Below are positions 56,831-64,000 of a stretch of 64,000 bases of DNA, in pieces. The notes beneath the pieces were generated by a model. The model ran no database searches and was not told the origin of the DNA. It worked only from the letters and a program-made list of their open reading frames with translations. The first letter of the stretch is position 1. Each line of letters begins with the position of its first letter. The stretch covers positions 29,694-93,693 of the forward strand of contig VXAY01003755.1 of assembly GCA_013399855.1 (NCBI GenBank). Reading direction: 5' to 3'. Source of the DNA: Oxyruncus cristatus. Its lineage: Eukaryota; Chordata; Aves; Passeriformes; Cotingidae. Position numbers and translations under genes: made by a program.

Positions 56831-59800
56831 AGCTGAAGGCCAGGCCATGACTCCCTCAAAGGCACATTTGATACTTAAGAGCTCGGCAGGAATGAGCAGG
56901 AGATGCTGGCATGAGGTTGGTGCTGGGTGGTTGGTGCAGTGACATGGAAAAGTGACTGGACAGAGAGCAGAAGTGCAAAAGGTCATGTTCATACATACAG
57001 ACCTGCAGCTTAAAGAAATGCACAATTCCTTGGATTTGTTGTTTCTATGGGTTGTACTGAAATACATGTGCCATGCATATTTATATTTCAAAAGAGTAAT
57101 TTGTGCAAGATCACAGGTGAGGAGAAAGGCATCTCCAAACGCTGACCTGGCTAAGCTACAGGAGGGAACAAAGAAGAATATGAAGTCCCAAGTGACATCT
57201 CAGACTAATTTTGTTTTTATTCTGCTGTTGAGTATCCATTTTTACCATTTCATGCAGTAACTTCTTAGACATGTCCCAAAACTGGAATTGTTGAATTGTT
57301 GTATTTAAATTATTAAATTAATTATCTATATAATATATTATTTCATTCCAAGATTTTCTTGGAAATGCCATGGTAATTATTAAACTGTTCTTTTCAAAGT
57401 ATCAGCTTAAAGTAATATTGGGTAAAAATTATACAAAAAAATCAACTATTCAGAGCAGAGTGGTTTTCTTCATAGAGATATCTGCAATAATGACAATTAT
57501 TAGTACCAATGTCCAAATACTTGCAAATAAATCTTTTAAGTACTGCAAAATCGCTGTGAGTCATTTTCAGGCCTATGCAGTCACAGACACACTTTTTTCT
57601 ACTGTTTAAGGTTAGTAGGTATTTAACAGTAGCAGGGCAACAGTAATGCTGCTAACACAAGAGGAGGAAATAATTTGTTAGAACTTTTCAAAGAGCATTA
57701 GAAGTTCTGTTAAGTATTAGATATACCCAGAAACCAGTTTCTGCAAAGTACTTGGGTGCCTAAAAGGTGTATGAAACCATGTACTGAGGGTCTCCAAAGC
57801 ATTTCAGCGCCCAGTATCACTGAAGGTTTCTGATGTTTTCCAGTGTTTCTGAGTGGTGATGTGTGTCTTTGCCTTCTGACCTACTGTGTCTGTATCACTC
57901 GGTCCAGTGTTCAGAGAGGCACAAGAGGATCAGAATGGGAGTGTTCCGGTATCTTCTGCAAAGCAGCCATTCTCTGATCTGGATTCCCACTGATTTCTGA
58001 ACTTGTCAGCTCTTCGGGATCTTCATTCATGGTGAATCAAGACACTGTGATAAATGTGTCATGCCTCTTGGAGAGGGACTGCCTCTTGCTGAGTTGTCTC
58101 AGGCATGCTTACCTCTAGTTTGGAACAAAAGAATTTAAATTTTATCTACTTTTCTTGAAATCTTGTTGAACCCTAGTCTACCTAGATGTTGTCATTTAAA
58201 TGCAGACTGCAGAACAAGCTCAGAAGTACACTGAATAAATCACAAGTGAAGGCTGTGACTGTATTGAAACTCTGGACAGTGAACCAGAGCTGCTCCCTGC
58301 CAACATCTTAAATTACTCAGCCTCAATCCTGTGGAGGTTGTTAGCTGGGGCTGCAATGTAATTCTAAGCTGAAGTACTGCTTGCTATATATGGTGTCACT
58401 TTGCTCTAGAGATCACTCAGCATATGTCTGAGATGATCCTGAAGAAGGTAGTGCTGACACATTTTGCTTGTACTCTTTGTACTATGTACAGGAAGAGAGA
58501 GGAGGCATGAAACAAAGAGGTCAGGAAACTGGTTGTTCATATATATGTATGAGACTGCAGATTAAGTAGGCTCACAGCTTTGTGACCTCAGGCACACAGG
58601 CATTTTGGACTTCAGAATACATTTCTTCTTGGTCTGACCAAAGAAACTTAACAATAGTGCAGTTTTAATGTGTAAAACAATTTTGCACAAGGGGTTTTGT
58701 GGGATGCTGTTTCTGTGTGCTTGCAAGTCAAAAGCCACTTCTCAAATTCCTGTCCTTGCAAAACCAGCATGAAAGTCTGTTCCCTGGGAGTGTTTTTGTG
58801 AAAGTAGCTCTGAGATGCTGCACTTGTGTCTTTGCAGAGAGGAACATCAAGAAGACATGCTGCCAATTCAGTAGTCTGCAGCATTTATGATCTGTCTTCA
58901 ACTGCCATTTGGAAAGGTTGAAATTTTGAAATAAGAAAGTAATAGCAATAAGAAAGTTTTATTATCTTGTGTCAATATTATTACAATATTAACTTCACAT
59001 AGATTCCAAGAACTCTGTGTTATATTTAGATTTGTGTCCTCTGATGTATGCTTAACAGTGTGGGGATTTAATAATAAATCAAAATACAGATGGCACCCCC
59101 CTGGAACTAGATGGATTATCACATTTTAAGATACTGGAATGGGAGAAGATAAAAGCAAAACCGGTTGTATTTTATAATTTAAGTATAATTTAATCTTATA
59201 TAAATTTAAGGTTTTATATCAGTATGTTCATATGCATTAATTCTCTAGTTCTTACTTAAAAAAGCTTCAACTTAAAGGCTTAAGAAAATTCTTGGATGAA
59301 AAAAATCAGTATGCTAAATATTTTATATTGGAGGGGTAAGAGAGAACTCCCCCACTCTATTTGACATCCTCCCCTTGCTCTGATTAACCAAAAAACCCCC
59401 TCATTTCCCAAGTGTATTCATGTGCTCAAGGGTTTTATATCTTACAAATCTAATACGATGCAGAAAAATTGCTCCAAAGGTTCCCTTTATGCTCATCTTC
59501 ATAAGTAGCAAATAAAATCAACAAATATTTAGTCAATAATTAATGAAAAAAAGAATAATAGAAAAGAATCTTCTCCCTCTTCCTTCATGGATCCTCTCTT
59601 TTGAATGGATGAAGTTCCAAGCAGTATTTTTGGAAAATGTCAAAGTTTTTGGCTTACCATAATTGAGGTCTGAACTCAGCAGAGAGGTCTGTACAGTAAG
59701 GTAAGCTCCTGCATCTTTGCAGAACAATGGCTCAATAAAATAGTGCAATATCCCCCCAAGAAAAGCCTTGAGTTAAATGCTACATTAAATGAAATATTTT

Positions 59801-62800
59801 TACTCATTTTGCTATCTAAATACCATTCATTTAATAATCAGAATAATATTCAGTAGAGAAAATTGCTTAAGAAATAAGAAGGCGCTGTAGGTTGCAGAAG
59901 CTGAATCCCTCTATTCACCTCTTGAAGAACAGCATGTTACATTCTGTATCAGAATGACTTAAAAAAGGCCACTGTTTACTAAAAATATAAAGAAGTTTCT
60001 AGGTAGGTAGGCTACAAGGAGGTAGACAGGCAGGTTTTTTTGTAGCGCTCATTTTGAGCATTTTTCTCCCTTTCCCCCTTTCCTACTCTCAAAATGGATT
60101 CTTTGTATTGACAAGGTTAATATCTGCTAATTTTGTTTTTTTTTTTAAGGGACAAGGATTCTGAGGATTAGGAATATTCTAAACTCCCATGATAGCAGGA
60201 CTTGTTCCCATCTCTTCAGTGGAGCTGCTTCTCTTTTGACCAGTTGTTTTGCCATTGTAATACTGTTTGCCTGGCTTTTCCCTTGCAGCAGAAAAAAAGG
60301 CAAAGATCTGGTCAGGTGCCACTTGCACCCCTCATTTGCCTGTAATAAGAAAACAACCTGATGCAAAACTGACAAGGTTGGGGTTTTTTTTCCAAGTAGA
60401 TTCTTTGGGATAGAAAACTGCTTTATATTCTAACTGTTAGTTTGACCTATTTGTTTGCACATCAGTAATCATCTCTCTTTAGAATTAAAAAGAAAACTGT
60501 GTGTTATTAGGAGCTTCCTCATGTTGATAATCAAGTTTGGCTAATTAATGTGAGAAATCAGTTAGTATGCTTAGGAGGGGGAGTTATGGTCCGCAGTTTC
60601 TAATCTCCCTGACCACCTCTTCCCAAACAGGGATTTATGTGGGAAAACAAATGACTATTGACCTTGTGGTCTGTAGTGGATGCAAGAAGCAAGGGGGATC
60701 ACAACAGAACTTTATTTTCTTCTCTTTGATCTTTTTTTGGTAATGACTTATTTCCACTGGAACTATCTGAAGAGAAGCTTTATAGTTTGGCAAGTGGGTT
60801 GACAGGTCTTAATTAACAGAGAATTAAGCTGCAACGGTAATAATAAATTATGTCTCGGACTGTTCACTGTCACTGAGACATAGTGTCTTGAACAGGCCAT
60901 ATCCATACAGCTAAACCCTCTTTTCCTCTGACACAGGGTGGAGATACCCAAACTGGAGGAGTTGGAAGTATGGTTTGAAAGTCCCCAAGCCCGTCTTGGA
61001 ATCTTTTTAGGAGAGTGCTGGTTACTCTAGGGACTGTTTTAGTAATTTAGCAATGTGGTTGAGAGAGTAAATGTTTGAGCTTAACTTGTTGCTTCTTAAC
61101 TGTTATATTTTGAAAACAAGTGTATTGCTTGCTTTTAAGGAGTTACGGGGTACTCCTAAAAGGATCGTTTCCATTCCTGTGTGGCACGTGAACCTGCAGA
61201 CCTTCCCCAGCTGTGGAGTGGTTGAGGGAAAAGTCTCCTGCTCCCTGAAGAGTTATCTGGTTTTCCTCAACATGTATTTTACTTCCTTCTCCTTTGAGGC
61301 TGAACATCACAATGCCAAGTCATTAGCCATCGCATGTGCTCACAGTAGTTTGCTGGAATATAGATAGACTTCTTCCTCTGGGGATAAAGAGGAATGCTCT
61401 GACAAACTGATAAGAAAAAGGCAAATTCAAAGTGAAGCCTGGTCAAATTTTGTACAAAAAGCTTACAGCATGTGTGTGCTACCTGGTACAGCACACTACA
61501 TGAGAAACAACACAAATTCCTTCTGCGGCAGTTGTGGGCTGCAGCAATACCACTGGAGTCACAAGTACGTGGCACCGCCACTCCCACGGTGACTCTCATG
61601 ATAAAATCACGCTCAGACACTCTTGCTCCTGCTCGCTATCTCTCTACACCTCAAAAGATCTTACTGCTTGGGAAGCTTCAAAAATTCACGTCCACACAAA
61701 ACTAAGGTGGCCTTATTTACAAGCAAAGAAGCCTATCCTTTCGGGTAAAGAAGGGCAGACCCAGAGTGTTAATTGTGTGCTGAAGGCAGGAAGTCTGAGG
61801 TTGAGTCTCTTGTGTTTTGGGTGAAGTGTGTCTCAGTTTTTTTCCTTATCTGTAGAGATTATTTCTGGTTTTTATGTGCTTATGTTGTGTGCTTGTGACA
61901 ATGTGGGCTTGGTCACAGTGCAAGCAGCTACAGACCCACTATGGAGGGATTTTGTAGCCACGGAAGAACTCCAGACACTGTAGAATTATGAAAAGTAATA
62001 ACTAGGTATATGGAGCTCTATAGATGATGGGGATTTGATGATTTGCAATTCCTTAGAATATATAGAAAACTCTCCCTGGATGAATAAGGATTGTATTTAT
62101 GTTTCCTTCCCTCAGAGTGCAAGGAACCTTTTCTGGTTTTAAGTAAGGAATAAGAAAATTGCTTGTAACAACAGGGAACTAAACTAAAGTAAAAGGATGG
62201 GGGAGAGCATGTTTAGTCTGACATCAATGTGATTTGGCTGTGTGCGTTTGTACGTAGATGTAATCACTTGTCTACAGCTCTGCAGCACTGAAATCCTACA
62301 GAAATATGCTTCAAAAAGGAGAAATATGCCTCAAAAAGGAGACACTAGCTATAAATGCATGCTATGAAATATTCAGCATGCCTTCCTACCACAGGGAGTT
62401 TGAAAGGTGTGCTGCTAATGCTGGTGTAACAGTGTCTCTTTTGATTTCACACTCAATACGGTTTGTGCCAGATGAGGATGCCGCATGGACAGATGATGCC
62501 TGTCAGTAGCTGGCTTGGGGACTGAGAGTGGTGAGTAAAGGTAATTGAAAGAGTAATTAGATTCTAATTAGTAGCTGTTAAGGCATCTGCTTTTCTAGCT
62601 TGTTTCTCCTTGCCGTGTTATGCAGTCTTCCTGTGTGACAACTCACAAACATATTTAACAGGTGCTGTGTGTTTCAGATGACTCGGAGCTTCATGGTTCC
62701 ACATTTTGTTGACTTTTTACAAGCTAAAGTGTTTGGAGTTTTGCTTGTGACACAAGCAGCACATAATGAGCAGTGTCAGCTACGTGTAAGGCAGAATACA

Positions 62801-63979
62801 TATATATCAATGGCACTAATGCCTCTCACATTGTGCTGTTGTCTTAAATAGTCACAGGAATAAGAAGAGCAAATGTAAAAAGCTGCTCCAGCCTCCCTGA
62901 TTTCTTGACATCACAGCTTACGGTGTCTACTCCTGGGCACAGGATGTATTTGGTACTATCTGCAGGCCTAGCTCTGTATTATCTCTCCAGCCCTTTTCTG
63001 ACCTTTCTGTACATGCCACGGTAGTATCTGACTGACCAGCCTGAACTAACAATTCCTGTAAGACAGTGGTGGGTTTCAACTATCTCTAGATTTAATGGAG
63101 GGTAAGGCAACCACTTTGGGAGACCAGCTCCACAGTTACAGTATTACCTGCGCATGTGTGTGTAGTTTCATTGCAAATTCCAGGGCTTCAGTAAAGGGGG
63201 TGTGTGCTCGTGAGAATCTCTTGTATGAAACACATATCCTTCATAAAGATGTGAATAGTTTTGTTTCCCAAATGTCTGAAACTGCTTGAGATTCCTGCAG
63301 CTCCCAGTGCCCACACTGATCTATAGGGTGCCCCTGAAACCCTCAGAATTTTTGGTCTACCCTCTGCTTTTCTGACTGCAGGTAGGACCATTAAGTCACT
63401 ACCAGTTAATCCAAGCTTGTGCTAAGAAGGGATGTGCCTAACCCTTATGTTGTTTCTGGGCAGTGCATAGCATGTTCTAGCATCTGATTTGACGTCTTGA
63501 ACTTGGTTGGGCTCATGTGTATGTGTGTGGCTTCCGTGAACATGCACTTGTGACCCTCCAAACCATTACTCTGGTTGAGCTCACCTAACTTTAATGTCTG
63601 GTTGTTTTGGTTATTAGCAGAGTGGTGTCTACATCAAGACGTAATGAAGCAGTTCTTGAAATGTTCCTGCCTAGCTCTCTGCTCTCTGCAGGGCTGTGGA
63701 AGAATCCTGTGGTGACTTGGCCCAGATACATGCCAGGCATAACTCACATAATTCAGTGAATACCATCCTTTGCTGTCTGGAGCTTTGAGATCTGTAGAGT
63801 AAGCTTTCTAATCAATATCAAAGACAGGAGATCAGGTTTCTGGGCTCAGCTGCTGACACCACAGGGTAAATGTGGCACTGGAAGTGGAACAGGTTCTGTT
63901 TCCTCTTTAGTCTGATTCAAGCTAATTTCTACCTACATTCCCAACCCCTGTCTTTTCCGCCAATAGCCTTCAGTGCTTC
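56831..63979. other. Non-coding stretch, no gene seen
   Basis: No exon, RNA gene or further interspersed repeat recognised with confidence. It includes a 20-bp tandem duplication at 62301-62340. The open frames are short and match no known family. Confidence 0.6.
62301..62340. repeat. 20-bp tandem duplication
   Basis: GAAATATGCTTCAAAAAGGA is followed directly by GAAATATGCCTCAAAAAGGA, one mismatch. Confidence 0.95.
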
Positions 63980-64000
63980 AAAAAAAAAAAAAAAAAAAAA
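63980..64000. repeat. Poly(A) run at the window edge
   Basis: At least 21 consecutive A bases, cut off by the end of the window. No poly(A) signal is seen within the 40 bases before it, so it does not look like a retrocopy tail. It may be a simple A run or a contig edge. Confidence 0.9.

Overview
The window looks like nuclear DNA from a bird, most likely a passerine. Avian CR1 retroposon fragments lie on both strands. One repeat is built as a tRNA-Ile-like head joined to a CR1 3' tail, the architecture of the passerine SINE family TguSINE1. Most of the sequence is AT-rich and non-coding, and the only confidently recognised gene is split by introns with vertebrate splice sites. There are no prokaryotic features: no operons, CRISPR arrays or insertion sequences.

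The recognised gene is TMEM64, on the + strand. It has a GC-rich first exon whose 5' part is hidden in an assembly gap (39409-40059; visible coding from 40060 to 40615), a 156-nt second exon (46176-46331) and a final exon with the stop codon (49279-49473). A 3' UTR of about 2.4 kb ends near a poly(A) signal at 51838. The visible codons give 301 residues of a multi-pass membrane protein of the SNARE-associated Golgi/VTT (DedA-like) family.

Layout: (a) 1-8.4 kb is non-coding, with one CR1 copy and two weak minus-strand exon candidates. (b) About 8.4-9.45 kb is a second CpG- and G-rich island interrupted by a gap (8587-9044). By synteny I infer this may be the promoter and first exon of NECAB1, pointing left, but no NECAB1 codon is visible. 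(c) 9.5-38.8 kb is apparently intergenic: a CR1/SINE cluster at 16.2-16.9 kb, a 45-bp minisatellite at 26.4 kb, a CR1 reverse-transcriptase scrap at 27.8 kb, a probable solo LTR at 28.65-29.29 kb, and a two-copy dispersed repeat at 27.8 and 33.8 kb. (d) 38.8-51.9 kb is the TMEM64 promoter island and gene. (e) 51.9-64 kb is non-coding 3' flank with one CR1 copy, ending in a poly(A) run cut by the window edge.

I found no new multi-gene system. The points most worth following are the two gaps that fall on the two CpG islands, the passerine SINE, the in-frame (0-0 phase) second exon of TMEM64, and a pair of phase-compatible exon candidates on the minus strand near the left edge.
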